A DNA stretch of 64,000 nucleotides from Kiloniella majae (GTDB taxonomy: Bacteria > Pseudomonadota > Alphaproteobacteria > Kiloniellales > Kiloniellaceae): positions 19,824 through 83,823 of the forward strand of contig NZ_MTSZ01000011.1 of NCBI RefSeq assembly GCF_002118315.1, in the 5' to 3' direction. The position numbers and the translations under genes were made by a program. A model generated the notes under the pieces. It was not told the origin of the DNA. It did no database searches and saw only the letters and a list, made by a program, of their open reading frames with translations. Positions within the stretch are counted from its first letter, which is position 1. Every line of letters starts with the position of its first letter. Positions 36,689-46,216 of the stretch are shown piece by piece.

Positions 36689-38539
36689 ATGAGTAAAGCT
36701 GAAACGCCTTTAGAACAATTTAAACGCGCGACATCATCCACAGTCAAAGCTATGGCAAAGAAAAGCGAACTCAGTGTCGTTTTCTCGGCGAATGGTCGTG
36801 GCTTGAACGGTGATGAACTCAGGCTCCCCATACCTGCGAAAGATTTACCAGTGGAGGATGTGCAGCGTATTCGCGGGCGGGCAGATTCAACATCGCTTCG
36901 CCTGCGCTATCACGATACAAAAACACATCAGAAGTTAAAACCGTCTGACAGCCAAGCCGCTGCTATCTTTGATTCAGTTGAACAGGCAAGATGTGAAGCC
37001 CTTGGCATGTCCCGTATGGAAGGCGTTGCTCAAAACCTTGAAGCCCTTCACGAAGATACCCTCGATCAGTTGGGATACGGAAATGCTGTTACCTCAGATG
37101 ATATTCCGTTGAACGAGGCTATGGCTGTTTTAGCCCGCGAAGCCCTTACCGGACGACGCCTAGAGAAAACATCTGCCAAAATTGCTGAGATCTGGCGCCC
37201 CAACCTCAGTCAGGAAATTTTCGAGACTCTGGATGGCCTAGGCGAGCATATCACAGACCAGGCACAGTTTGCGCGTGCTTTACAGAATTTACTCGGCCAA
37301 TTGGACTTTGATGTCGAGGACAGCGAAGAATCTGAAACAGAAGAACAGGAAGATCAAGATCAGTTGGATGATACATCCGAAGATCAGGATCAACAGCAGA
37401 CTTCAGAACAATCTGCGCCAATGGAAGCTGAAAGCAGCGATCAGGGCGATGCCGAAGGGGCACCTGATGACGGCGGTGAAAGTGACGGGCAACAGATGGA
37501 CGGCCAAGGTCAGGAATCTGCGGGTTCACCTGATCAGCAGCCAGAGTTCGATCCTAACCACAACTTTTCTGCTGTCCACGGCTATACATCTTTCACAACC
37601 CAGTTTGACGAAATTATCGAAGCACAGGATCTGTGTGAAGATGAAGAATTGTCACGGTTAAGAGAACTTCTGGATAAACAGCTCTCTCATTTGCAGGGCG
37701 TCATATCCAAACTGGCAAACCGTCTACAGCGACGTTTAATGGCTCAGCAAACGCGGAACTGGGAATTTAATCTGGAAGAAGGCTTGCTTGATACAGCGCG
37801 TCTGACCCGCGTTGTGACAAACCCCTTACACTCACTCAGCTTCAAACAGGAAAGCGATACCGAGTTCAAAGATACGGTTGTAACGCTCTTGATTGATAAT
37901 TCCGGCTCTATGCGCGGACGTCCGATTACAATTGCAGCCATGAGCGCAGATATACTTGCCAGAACTCTGGAACGTTGCGGAGTTAAAGTCGAAATATTGG
38001 GCTTTACCACAAAAATGTGGAAAGGTGGACAGTCCCGTGAACGCTGGATTGAACAAGGAAAGCCTGGAAGTCCTGGGCGCTTGAACGATCTTCGACATAT
38101 CATCTATAAGAAGGCTGATGCCCCGATGCGTCGAGCCAGAAAAAATCTTGGCTTGATGCTGCGTGAAGGTATTTTGAAAGAAAACATTGATGGGGAAGCC
38201 TTGCTGTGGGCCCATAATCGTTTGCTCGCCAGAACAGAACACAGACGTATTCTCATGGTCATTTCTGACGGTGCCCCCGTTGACGATTCAACGCTGTCCG
38301 TAAACAGCGGCAGTTATCTGGAAGATCATTTACGCGAAGCCATTGACCTCATCGAAAAACGCTCCCCTGTTGAACTCCTCGCCATTGGTATTGGCCACGA
38401 TGTTACCCGTTACTACAAACGTGCTGTCACGATTAGTGACGCTGAACAACTCGGTGGTATCATGATGGAAAAACTGGCAGAATTGTTTGCTGAAAGTCCA
38501 AGAGGAAACGACAACCCTTTGGAAAACATGAAACGCTAA
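36689..38539 (+). CDS. cobT: Cobaltochelatase subunit CobT
   Basis: 616 residues: an N-terminal helical domain, a very acidic, Gln-rich linker (about 210-290, [17 protein letters not shown]), and a C-terminal von Willebrand A domain with the MIDAS motif DNSGSM at about 402-407. It partners CobS. It follows cobS by 31 bases in the same transcript and is closed by an intrinsic terminator. Confidence 0.95.
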   Translation: MSKAETPLEQFKRATSSTVKAMAKKSELSVVFSANGRGLNGDELRLPIPAKDLPVEDVQRIRGRADSTSLRLRYHDTKTHQKLKPSDSQAAAIFDSVEQARCEALGMSRMEGVAQNLEALHEDTLDQLGYGNAVTSDDIPLNEAMAVLAREALTGRRLEKTSAKIAEIWRPNLSQEIFETLDGLGEHITDQAQFARALQNLLGQLDFDVEDSEESETEEQEDQDQLDDTSEDQDQQQTSEQSAPMEAESSDQGDAEGAPDDGGESDGQQMDGQGQESAGSPDQQPEFDPNHNFSAVHGYTSFTTQFDEIIEAQDLCEDEELSRLRELLDKQLSHLQGVISKLANRLQRRLMAQQTRNWEFNLEEGLLDTARLTRVVTNPLHSLSFKQESDTEFKDTVVTLLIDNSGSMRGRPITIAAMSADILARTLERCGVKVEILGFTTKMWKGGQSRERWIEQGKPGSPGRLNDLRHIIYKKADAPMRRARKNLGLMLREGILKENIDGEALLWAHNRLLARTEHRRILMVISDGAPVDDSTLSVNSGSYLEDHLREAIDLIEKRSPVELLAIGIGHDVTRYYKRAVTISDAEQLGGIMMEKLAELFAESPRGNDNPLENMKR

Positions 38540-38571
38540 GCCTTTCATCACTCGCACAGATTAGTTTCTTT

Positions 38572-38611
38572 AACCCCGCAGCTTACATCAAGCTTGTGGG
38601 GTTATTTTTTT
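38572..38611 (+). terminator. Terminator after cobT
   Basis: A 13-bp stem with one bulged T and one G-U pair (arms 38572-38584 and 38590-38603), five-base loop, then seven T. It separates cobT from the haem-uptake promoter. Confidence 0.8.
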
Positions 38612-38614
38612 AAG

Positions 38615-38673
38615 AATCATTCGCAAACACACTTGACACTTATCAATCACAGAACTATTAGTTGCGAATGATT
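38615..38673 (+). promoter_or_regulatory. Promoter and flanking inverted repeat of the haem-uptake operon
   Basis: TTGACA at 38633-38638 and TATTAG at 38656-38661 are 17 bases apart, a good sigma-70-type promoter. It is framed by a perfect 12-bp inverted repeat, AATCATTCGCAA (38615-38626) and TTGCGAATGATT (38662-38673), one arm just upstream of the minus-35 box and one covering the expected start site. The TGATT/AATCA-containing arms resemble half sites of Fur-type iron regulators, and a repressor bound there would block the polymerase. Confidence 0.65.
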
Positions 38674-38689
38674 TTCAGTATCGGTTTTA

Positions 38690-38878
38690 ATGATAGTGCC
38701 TGACAACTTAAAAAATACGCAAGACTCCATGGATGATGCGAGCAATCGCTCTGGTCAAATGCCACGGGTTTCAGCAGAAACTTTGATGCAAAATACCAGA
38801 GAAATTGTCATTGAATACCAAGGTAGCGATTACCGTCTTCGCATTACCTCTAACAACAAACTGATACTTACAAAATAA
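38690..38878 (+). CDS. hemP: Hemin uptake protein HemP
   Basis: 62 residues, ending in the HemP/HmuP signature: V-x-A-E-T-L-M followed by EIVIEYQGSDYRLRITSNNKLILTK. HemP proteins are needed for full expression or function of haem uptake. It is the first gene after the iron-type promoter. The initial ATG at 38690 is used; an ATG at 38729 would give a 49-residue protein. Confidence 0.88.
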   Translation: MIVPDNLKNTQDSMDDASNRSGQMPRVSAETLMQNTREIVIEYQGSDYRLRITSNNKLILTK

Positions 38879-39009
38879 TCTCGTCTCTCGGGTGCAAAGA
38901 GAGATCGCCAGCCAGCTCGCCACCTTGTCCAAATGACAAACAAAGCCAGCCAGCCAGCAATGTTACTTCAACATTCTCCGGTTTGGTTTTTTGATAAGGT
39001 GCATGATCC

Positions 39010-41061
39010 GTGCAATATATTTCTTACAAAGGGCTCTTGCTTGCAAGCGCGGCTCTGACTCTTCTATCTACGCCCCTAAAGGCTCAAGATAATATTCCTG
39101 CGAACAGTGACAATATGGAAACGACTGTCACGGATCAGCAGCCAGTATTTACCTTTGATACGATTTCTGTAACTGCTTCGCGGGATGAAAAACTTGCCAT
39201 CGACAGCCCGGCCTCAATCTCAATTGTCACAGAAGAAGAGATTGAACGTCGCCAAGCTGAAACCGTGCACGACCTTCTTAAGGACTTGCCAAGTGTCGAA
39301 TTAGAAGGCGGCACAAGAAATACCGTTATAAAACCATCGATACGTGGTCTAGGTGGGCAACGGGTTGTCACACGCATCGATGGGGCTCGTCAAAATTTTA
39401 ACTCTGGGCACAAAGGTGGTTTGTTTATTGATCCAGCTTTACTAAAACAGGTCGAAGTTCTTCGCGGACCAGCGTCAACAATCCATGGAACAGGAGCCTT
39501 GGGGGGCGTTGTTGCCTTCAAAACAAAAAGTGCGGACGATTTTCTGGAAGCTGGCGAAAAATACGGCGCCCAAATTTCTACTGGCTTTAGTACAGTGGAT
39601 AATGGCGTCCATGGCAACATAACAGGTTACGCTCGTCCACTAGAGAATATTGACCTCATGGCAAGCGTGACGCGGCGGAAAACCGACGACTATGATGCTG
39701 GCGATGGTAAAAAAAGAGCCTATACAGATGATGATTTGGTTTCGGGCCTTATCAAAGGTGGCATCGACATTGCGGATTTCCATCGCTTAGGTCTTTCATA
39801 CAGACTATATCGTGACGATCATAATCTTCCCGCCACACCAGATGGCTTAAGCACCTCTTCAATTGTCGAACGCGAAAGTAAAGAAGACAGCTTTGTTTTA
39901 GATTATAGCTACGACAATCCTGATAATCAGTGGTTTGATAGCTCTATTAAAGCTTATTACGACGTCACAGATATTGATGAAGTTAGAATTTCAGATGGGC
40001 GCCACCAAGAACGAACCTTGGAAACATTGGGTTTAGAAGGTTTCAACACATCCCATCTAGACTTTCATGACAACGCTCAGTTAGCCGTAACTATTGGCGG
40101 AGAGATCTTCCACGACACGCAAGAGGGCGAAAGTAATGGCGCAGATATTGGCGGATATCCTGATGCTGAGCGAAACATCTACGGTGTTTACCTAGATAAT
40201 ACGCTAACCCTTTTCGAAGATCTCGAACTAACGGCTGGTCTTAGGTATGACTCCTATTCTCTCGAAGCCGACGGACAACAAGATTCAGAAGAGACATCAA
40301 CCTCTCCCCGCTTTGCTGTCAGTTATCAAGTCTTGCCATTCTTGCAGCCATACGTGAGTTACGCAGAAGCTTTTAGAGCTCCCTCGTTAGGTGAAACCTA
40401 CGCTTCAGGATTACACTTTCCTGGCGGCGGACCTATTCCAAATAACTTCTTTGTTGCAAACCCTAACTTAAAACCTGAAACGGCAAAAACATGGGAAGTT
40501 GGAGCGAACATTAAACATGACGGTCTTTTCCGTAGCGACGATGCACTACGGGCCAAAGTTTCATACTTTAGAAATAACGTAGATGATTTTATCGAACTTG
40601 ATGTTGATGTTGCTGGTGGAACCACAACAAGCAGCAATGTAACAAAAGCAAGAATACAAGGTTTCGAAGCCGAAATTCACTATGAAACACCAACCGTTTA
40701 CGGGTCGCTTAGTGGCTCGAGAATTCGTGGTAAAAATTCGGATACTTCGGAACCGCTATCCGGTATTGCGGGAGATAAGGCAGCCTTAATGCTGGGATAT
40801 CATTTCCAAGACATCGGCCTTGATCTTGGTGGCCGTGTTCTTGCTGTTCGCGACCAGGAGCGCGTGCCCAACGGAAGCGACGAGATAGACGGTTACGCCA
40901 CGTTTGATGTCTTCAGTACCTGGGATGCCGATGATTATGTCCCCGGCCTAAAAATCAATGCCGGTATTGATAACATTCTCGATAAAAATTATCGACGCGG
41001 AGCCGCCGTTCTGGATGAACCCGGACGTAACTTCAAAGTTACAGCAAGCTTGAAATTCTAG
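39010..41061 (+). CDS. hmuR: TonB-dependent haem receptor
   Basis: 683 residues. Signal peptide to about residue 25 (LLLASAALTLLSTPLKA), TonB-box region near FDTISVTASRDE, plug domain to about 170, then a 22-strand barrel ending in Phe. The haem-receptor signatures FRAP (455-458) and NPNL (484-487) are both present, flanking the extracellular loop that carries the haem-binding His in this family. The start is GTG with AAGGTG eight bases ahead. The stop codon's final G is the first of nine G residues that form the tonB ribosome-binding region. Confidence 0.95.
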   Translation: MQYISYKGLLLASAALTLLSTPLKAQDNIPANSDNMETTVTDQQPVFTFDTISVTASRDEKLAIDSPASISIVTEEEIERRQAETVHDLLKDLPSVELEGGTRNTVIKPSIRGLGGQRVVTRIDGARQNFNSGHKGGLFIDPALLKQVEVLRGPASTIHGTGALGGVVAFKTKSADDFLEAGEKYGAQISTGFSTVDNGVHGNITGYARPLENIDLMASVTRRKTDDYDAGDGKKRAYTDDDLVSGLIKGGIDIADFHRLGLSYRLYRDDHNLPATPDGLSTSSIVERESKEDSFVLDYSYDNPDNQWFDSSIKAYYDVTDIDEVRISDGRHQERTLETLGLEGFNTSHLDFHDNAQLAVTIGGEIFHDTQEGESNGADIGGYPDAERNIYGVYLDNTLTLFEDLELTAGLRYDSYSLEADGQQDSEETSTSPRFAVSYQVLPFLQPYVSYAEAFRAPSLGETYASGLHFPGGGPIPNNFFVANPNLKPETAKTWEVGANIKHDGLFRSDDALRAKVSYFRNNVDDFIELDVDVAGGTTTSSNVTKARIQGFEAEIHYETPTVYGSLSGSRIRGKNSDTSEPLSGIAGDKAALMLGYHFQDIGLDLGGRVLAVRDQERVPNGSDEIDGYATFDVFSTWDADDYVPGLKINAGIDNILDKNYRRGAAVLDEPGRNFKVTASLKF

Positions 41062-41069
41062 GGGGGGGG
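41061..41069 (+). repeat. Nine-G homopolymer in the tonB ribosome-binding site
   Basis: Nine consecutive G residues starting with the last base of the receptor's TAG stop, four bases before the tonB ATG. It is the only purine-rich ribosome-binding sequence for tonB. Slippage would change its strength and spacing without altering either coding frame. Confidence 0.85.
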
Positions 41070-41073
41070 TGTC

Positions 41074-42141
41074 ATGCAGGGGATAGCAGTGATTAGGTGG
41101 ACCATCAGTTGTACAGTTGCACTTGCCCTGCATCTGGGAGGACTGTTTTGGTCTGGACAGATCCTGCTCCCTGCTTCGGCAACGTCATCGAGGAATTTGG
41201 CGATAAACTCAAACGATCAACGCTCTGTTTCTTTGGCGACAGTTAGCTTTCAAAATCCTTCATCCTCTCCAATAGAACAAAGAGCAACACTCCATCCCGC
41301 TATAGTTCCTGATACAAAGTTGGGCGTGCCAGTTACAAATAGCACTGAACAGCCACAACCGATTACAGAGATCGAACGCCAACCCAAAACAATTTCCCCA
41401 GAAAAATCAGTTCTAACAGAACTTCTTCCGAAAACAGAGACACCTTCAGAAGAAAAGATTGCAGTGGACAACCCGCCCACACCGCCAAAAGTCGTACAGG
41501 TTAAAGCTGTTATTCCACCGAAACCAAAGCCCAAGCCCAAGGCTCCTTTGAAAGTTGCGGCACAGGGAACGCCCATAAAAACTTCTGGAAAACCGCATCT
41601 CCCGACAAAGCCTGATAACACACCCAAATCAAGTGTCCCGCCTGAAGTCACTAAAGCCCCTTTGCCAACGGCTCCTGTAATAACAAAACCAACGAAAAAA
41701 CATACCAAGATACAACAGGCAAATATAGCAACAGCGGGTGAGGTGCAAAATAAGGCCAAGAGCCAATCCAGCTATTTGAACCGCCAAGGTCAAAACCAGG
41801 TAGGCCAGGGCCAAAAGCGATTGTCCAACAATCAAATCGCTTCGCTTACCTACAATGATTTGCCCCTGCTCACACAACCGTCTTTTTCGCGCCCACCGCA
41901 CCCGCCAGAGTATCCGCAACGGGCGAAGCGCAAGAAGTTGCAAGGCAACGTTGTGCTCAGAGCAAAAATAGATCGAAGCGGCATTGTTCAGGAAATTCAT
42001 ATTTGGCGCTCATCCGGACACCAATTACTTGATAAAGCAGCAAAAAAAGCCATGCGCGAATGGCGTTTCACCCCCGCGCGTCAAGGCGGCATTACGACCG
42101 CCTCATGGGTCGAGTTTCCCATTAATTTTTCTATCAGATAA
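41074..42141 (+). CDS. tonB: TonB energy-transducing protein
   Basis: 355 residues: one N-terminal membrane helix (about 7-33, TVALALHLGGLFWSG), a long Pro/Lys-rich periplasmic stretch (about 90-240, PPKPKPKPKAPL) and a C-terminal TonB domain (about 275-355) with YPQRAKRKKLQGNVVLR and WRFTPARQGG. It couples inner-membrane energy to the haem receptor. No exbB/exbD genes are adjacent; those must lie elsewhere. A dedicated TonB inside a haem operon is common. Confidence 0.93.
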   Translation: MQGIAVIRWTISCTVALALHLGGLFWSGQILLPASATSSRNLAINSNDQRSVSLATVSFQNPSSSPIEQRATLHPAIVPDTKLGVPVTNSTEQPQPITEIERQPKTISPEKSVLTELLPKTETPSEEKIAVDNPPTPPKVVQVKAVIPPKPKPKPKAPLKVAAQGTPIKTSGKPHLPTKPDNTPKSSVPPEVTKAPLPTAPVITKPTKKHTKIQQANIATAGEVQNKAKSQSSYLNRQGQNQVGQGQKRLSNNQIASLTYNDLPLLTQPSFSRPPHPPEYPQRAKRKKLQGNVVLRAKIDRSGIVQEIHIWRSSGHQLLDKAAKKAMREWRFTPARQGGITTASWVEFPINFSIR

Positions 42142-42161
42142 CAAATTACGAATTCAGGAGC

Positions 42162-43244
42162 ATGATCATGCACACCACTCCATCCGTTAAATACAAAACA
42201 CCATTAGAAGCATGGAAAGACCTAAACGCCGGAACAGCAAAAGGTTATGCCCGTGACATTGCCCGCGCGATGAATATTACAGAGGGGCAACTTGTTGCTG
42301 CTGGTGTTGGTGATAACGTCATCCGTCTTGAAGCTAACTGGGGAGAGCTTATTCAAAAGCTCGGTTCCCTTGGCGAAGTAAAAATTATTACCCGTAATGA
42401 ACATGCTGTTCATGAAAAGGTCGGTCTATTTGATAAAATCAGCGCAAAAGGTCCTATGGGCATTGTCCTTAACCGCGAGATTGACCTCAGATTGTTTTTA
42501 ACAAAATGGGCGTTTGGCTTTGCGGTAACGACATCGACCAGCAGGGGAGAAAGAAAAAGCCTCCAATTCTTCGATCATGAAGGTACAGCTATTCATAAAA
42601 TTTATCTGACTGAGAGTTCGCATGACGATGCTTATGAAGCGCTTATTGATAGCTACACGGCAACAGAACAATCTTCAAAGCTTCAACTGGAAAACTACGA
42701 CCTTCCCAGTATTCCCGCTGCAGATGACAGCATTGATCTTGAAGCTCTGAAAAGTGAATGGGCATCCCTCAAGGATGTGCACCAGTTCCATGGCCTTTTG
42801 AGAAAACATAATTGCGATCGTCACCAAAGCTTTAGGCTCATTGGCAAAGAGTTCGCAGAAAAACTTACTCCTGTTGCCTTAAAAGACGTGCTGGAACAAT
42901 CCGTAGCCAACAACATTTCCATTATGGTTTTTGTTGGCAACAAGGGGTGCATACAAATCCACACCGGCCATATTGAGAAAGTTAAAGAGATGGGACCTTG
43001 GATCAATATTCTTGACCCCGGTTTTAATCTGCACCTTAGACAAGATCATATTGCAGAAATCTGGCTCGTCAGAAAACCAACCAAGGACGGCATTATAACC
43101 ACTCTCGAAATTTTCAATGACAAACAAGAAAGTTTCGCCCTGCTATGCGGAGAACGCGAAATGGGTCAGCCAGAAAACACTGCCTGGCAAAATATGATCG
43201 AAAGTCTTGAACGCCACACAACAGTTTCAGCAGCAGCAGAATAG
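42162..43244 (+). CDS. hmuS: Hemin-degrading/haem-trafficking protein HmuS
   Basis: 360 residues with the tandem-repeat HemS/ChuS fold: two homologous halves (about 15-175 and 190-350), each with a WxxLxxG/H-type haem pocket; NEHAVHEKVG carries likely axial His. The family binds cytoplasmic haem and in some members degrades it. It follows tonB by 20 bases. An ATG two codons downstream is equally possible as start. Confidence 0.93.
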   Translation: MIMHTTPSVKYKTPLEAWKDLNAGTAKGYARDIARAMNITEGQLVAAGVGDNVIRLEANWGELIQKLGSLGEVKIITRNEHAVHEKVGLFDKISAKGPMGIVLNREIDLRLFLTKWAFGFAVTTSTSRGERKSLQFFDHEGTAIHKIYLTESSHDDAYEALIDSYTATEQSSKLQLENYDLPSIPAADDSIDLEALKSEWASLKDVHQFHGLLRKHNCDRHQSFRLIGKEFAEKLTPVALKDVLEQSVANNISIMVFVGNKGCIQIHTGHIEKVKEMGPWINILDPGFNLHLRQDHIAEIWLVRKPTKDGIITTLEIFNDKQESFALLCGEREMGQPENTAWQNMIESLERHTTVSAAAE

Positions 43245-43263
43245 TTGGTAGAAAATAGCAAAA

Positions 43264-44163
43264 ATGGATAAAGATACCCCCATGTCCTTTAACCCTGCGT
43301 ACCTACCAAGGTCTTATAAAACGATAGTGGCATTCCTGATTTGTCTCCTGATCGTTATGATCAGCACTCAGACAAAGGCAGATGCGAACCGGATTATTAC
43401 ACTTGGCGGTCCGGTAACCGAAATTGTCTATGCTCTCGAAGCGGGAGACAAAATTGTCGCAACAGATACAACAAGCAAGTATCCAGCCGAAGTTCTCACC
43501 CTGCCCAAAGTAGGGTATATGCGACAACTCTCAGCCGAAGGCCTTTTGAGCCTGAAGCCTGACTTGATCCTTGCTTTGGAAGGGTCCGGCCCTTCACATG
43601 TATTGGAAACCATTCAGGCCGCCGGCATCAAAGTTGTCGAAATACCGGAACTGATCAACACCGCATCGATTGTTACAGGCATTGATCTGATAGCTGCTCA
43701 AACCAATAAACAATTCCTTGGTAAATCACTCAGCACAACTATATCAACGCAACTTCAGAAACAATATACGCAGGTCAAAGATCTACCGGAAAAACCCTCT
43801 GTTCTTTTCCTCCTCAATACAGGACATGGTGGTCCCATGACTGCAGGGGGAAACACCGCCATTGATACAATCATCACCTATGCCGGTGCAAAAAACATCG
43901 CTGCTGATCTACAGAGTTTCAAACCATTGGCCAGCGAGTACATTCTTGGCAACAACCCCGATTATATTCTAATGTCAAAGAGATCTCTCGACATTGGCGG
44001 TGGTGTTGAATCTCTCCTGAAAGATCCTCTTCTGGGAAAGCTGTCTGCAGTAAAGAATGGCCGCATCGTCACACTGGATGGCACGCTTCTTTTTGGGCTG
44101 GGACCAAGAACCATAGATGCTGTAGAGGCCCTGTCTTCCCAGATCAACAAACAAAAGCTGTGA
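43264..44163 (+). CDS. hmuT: Haem ABC transporter periplasmic binding protein
   Basis: 299 residues. A signal peptide (hydrophobic TIVAFLICLLIVMIS, about 20-35, cleavage near TKA) is followed by a class III binding-protein fold with RIITLGGPVTEIVYAL and the long connecting helix, as in HmuT/ShuT. The Tyr in the LGGPVTEIVYAL segment may be the haem ligand region. Start at 43264; ATG 43282 is an alternative with a shorter N-region. Confidence 0.93.
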   Translation: MDKDTPMSFNPAYLPRSYKTIVAFLICLLIVMISTQTKADANRIITLGGPVTEIVYALEAGDKIVATDTTSKYPAEVLTLPKVGYMRQLSAEGLLSLKPDLILALEGSGPSHVLETIQAAGIKVVEIPELINTASIVTGIDLIAAQTNKQFLGKSLSTTISTQLQKQYTQVKDLPEKPSVLFLLNTGHGGPMTAGGNTAIDTIITYAGAKNIAADLQSFKPLASEYILGNNPDYILMSKRSLDIGGGVESLLKDPLLGKLSAVKNGRIVTLDGTLLFGLGPRTIDAVEALSSQINKQKL

Positions 44164-44170
44164 ATGAACA

Positions 44171-45256
44171 ATGGCCCAAACTCTGACAGCAGCACCAATA
44201 CGGCGACAGCAAACAAGCCTTAAAAAGCCCTACTACATTTTAGGAGGGCTCTTTCTACTTCTTATCCTGTCCTCAATTATATCTCTAGGTATTGGCGGTG
44301 TTGCTATTTCCCCGCTATCAAACATTGAACACTTTGCTGCCTATATCGGCCTGAGCGAAAGTAAATTGGAATTGCACCAAGTATTGGTCATCGAATCAAT
44401 TCGTCTTCCCCGAATTGTTCTCGGACTTGTTATCGGGGCGTCCTTGGGCCTTTCCGGTGCCGTTTTACAAAGCCTGTTCAGAAATCCTTTGGCTGATCCC
44501 GGCCTAATCGGAGTTTCCTCCGGCGCTGCATTAGCTGTGGTTTCCATTATCGTGTTAGGCGATACATTCTTTGCTGCATTTTTAGAACTGACCCGCAATT
44601 TTGCCCTGCCCATTGCCGCCTTTATCGGAAGCTTGCTAACCACAGCATTAATTTACCAGCTATCCAGACGTGGCGGCCTCACGGATGTTGCCATGATGGT
44701 GTTAATGGGCATTGCGGTGAATGCAATTGTTGGATCCTTCATCGGCCTATTGACCTACTTAGCTGATGATACAGAACTCAGATCTCTAACCTTTTGGTCT
44801 ATGGGAAGTCTTGCTGGTGCAGGGCAGACAGCCTGGCCGTCTATTTCCATCATGATTGTAGCTTCTCTCTTTCTGTTAAAACTTTCCAGTCCTCTCAATC
44901 TCTTTCTTCTGGGAGAAGCTGAAGCTCATCATCTCGGCATTCCAACAGAGCGCATAAAGCAACAAGCCGCAGTTGCTGCTGCCTGTGCCACGGGGGCTGC
45001 AGTTGCTGCAGCAGGGATGATTGGTTTTATTGGCCTTATAGCCCCGCATCTATCTCGCTTGATTGGTGGTGCTGATAACCGCTTTGTTTTACCAGCAGCG
45101 GCATTGATTGGGGCCAACCTGATTGTTATTGCCGATACTATTGCCCGTATAATTGTATTACCTGCCGAGCTTCCGATTGGACTGGTCACAAGTTTTATTG
45201 GCGGGCCCTTCTTCTTCATCCTGCTCTTCCGCGAATTCAAAAAGAGGCGCATGTGA
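44171..45256 (+). CDS. hmuU: Haem ABC transporter permease
   Basis: 361 residues with about nine to ten membrane spans of the FecCD/BtuC family: RLPRIVLGLVIGASLGLSGAVLQSLFRNPLADPGLIGVSSGAAL-type core (residues 75-115) and the GLIAPHLSRLIGG cytoplasmic coupling motif. It overlaps hmuV by four bases (GTGA). Confidence 0.95.
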   Translation: MAQTLTAAPIRRQQTSLKKPYYILGGLFLLLILSSIISLGIGGVAISPLSNIEHFAAYIGLSESKLELHQVLVIESIRLPRIVLGLVIGASLGLSGAVLQSLFRNPLADPGLIGVSSGAALAVVSIIVLGDTFFAAFLELTRNFALPIAAFIGSLLTTALIYQLSRRGGLTDVAMMVLMGIAVNAIVGSFIGLLTYLADDTELRSLTFWSMGSLAGAGQTAWPSISIMIVASLFLLKLSSPLNLFLLGEAEAHHLGIPTERIKQQAAVAAACATGAAVAAAGMIGFIGLIAPHLSRLIGGADNRFVLPAAALIGANLIVIADTIARIIVLPAELPIGLVTSFIGGPFFFILLFREFKKRRM

Positions 45257-46044
45257 CTCTCAAAGCCACCGCAATAGATATAGAGATCAGTTCAGCCAAA
45301 TTATTACAGAACGTTTCTCTTGAATTGACCCCGGGAAAACTCTTAGGAGTCTTGGGGCCTAACGGCGCCGGAAAATCAACTTTACTCAAAGTATTATCAG
45401 GAGATCTTGCACCAACTAATGGCACGATTACCCTTGATGATATTCCTCTTCAGAAATGGGCAAGTATTGAGCTCGCCAAACGGCGTGCCGTTATGCCACA
45501 AGCATCACAGTTGGCTTTTCCTTTTTCTGCACGTGATGTGGTAAGCATGGGGCGATGGCCTTACGAAAAGTTATGCTCACCTTTTATCAACAGGCTCGCG
45601 GTAGAAAAAGCCATGAACCTTGCCGATATAAAACACCTAGCTGATCGTCTCTATCCCGTTTTATCGGGCGGTGAAAAACAGCGCGTTCAACTCGCCAGAG
45701 CCTTAACTCAGAGCATCGGATTAACAGGCGATACAGAAACAAAATTTCTGTTACTGGATGAACCGACTGCAGGGTTGGATATCGCACATCAACATGCTGT
45801 TCTAGCCGCAGCAAGGAAACAGTGTAAGGAGCGCAATACAGCCGGCTTAGCCATTCTTCACGACCTCAATCAAGCGGCACAATATTGCGATTCCATCGCA
45901 ATTATTTCGAACGGCACGTTAGTATCCAACGGCCCAACGCTTGAAGTCATGGAACCAGAGATTCTATCTGATATTTTCAGTTGCAACATATCAAAATCCA
46001 TAGATAGAGCGTCTTCAACACCCGTGTTCCTTTCTTCAATTTAA
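45253..46044 (+). CDS. hmuV: Haem ABC transporter ATP-binding protein
   Basis: 263 residues. Walker A GPNGAGKST, Q-loop MPQAS, signature LSGGEKQRVQLARAL and Walker B FLLLDEPTAGLD are complete. The GTG start overlaps the hmuU stop, giving translational coupling. It is the last gene of the haem operon; no clear intrinsic terminator follows. Confidence 0.95.
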   Translation: MTLKATAIDIEISSAKLLQNVSLELTPGKLLGVLGPNGAGKSTLLKVLSGDLAPTNGTITLDDIPLQKWASIELAKRRAVMPQASQLAFPFSARDVVSMGRWPYEKLCSPFINRLAVEKAMNLADIKHLADRLYPVLSGGEKQRVQLARALTQSIGLTGDTETKFLLLDEPTAGLDIAHQHAVLAAARKQCKERNTAGLAILHDLNQAAQYCDSIAIISNGTLVSNGPTLEVMEPEILSDIFSCNISKSIDRASSTPVFLSSI

Positions 46045-46216
46045 GAGATTTAAACCACAATAAAGTACTTTCGCATAAGCGCATCCAGATCTAAGTAGAA
46101 ATACCCAACATAGTCTGAAAGATTTGCCTTACAAAAGTCACAGCCTCTTCACCCTAAGTTCATAAAGAATATTTAATAATTCTCATGAAACGAAGAAAGG
46201 GCGCGCTGAGACTGAC

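Noticed and set aside
35650..38539. cobS/cobT as part of a cobalamin biosynthesis cluster
   Set aside because: No other cob gene lies nearby; the bolA/J-domain/cobST order is a conserved housekeeping arrangement.
38615..38673. A textbook Fur box
   Set aside because: The arms resemble half sites only; the contiguous 19-bp palindrome is absent, so no specific regulator is named.
41250..41759. 169-codon minus-strand open frame, Gly/Val-rich
   Set aside because: Mirror image of the Pro/Lys-rich part of tonB; not a gene.
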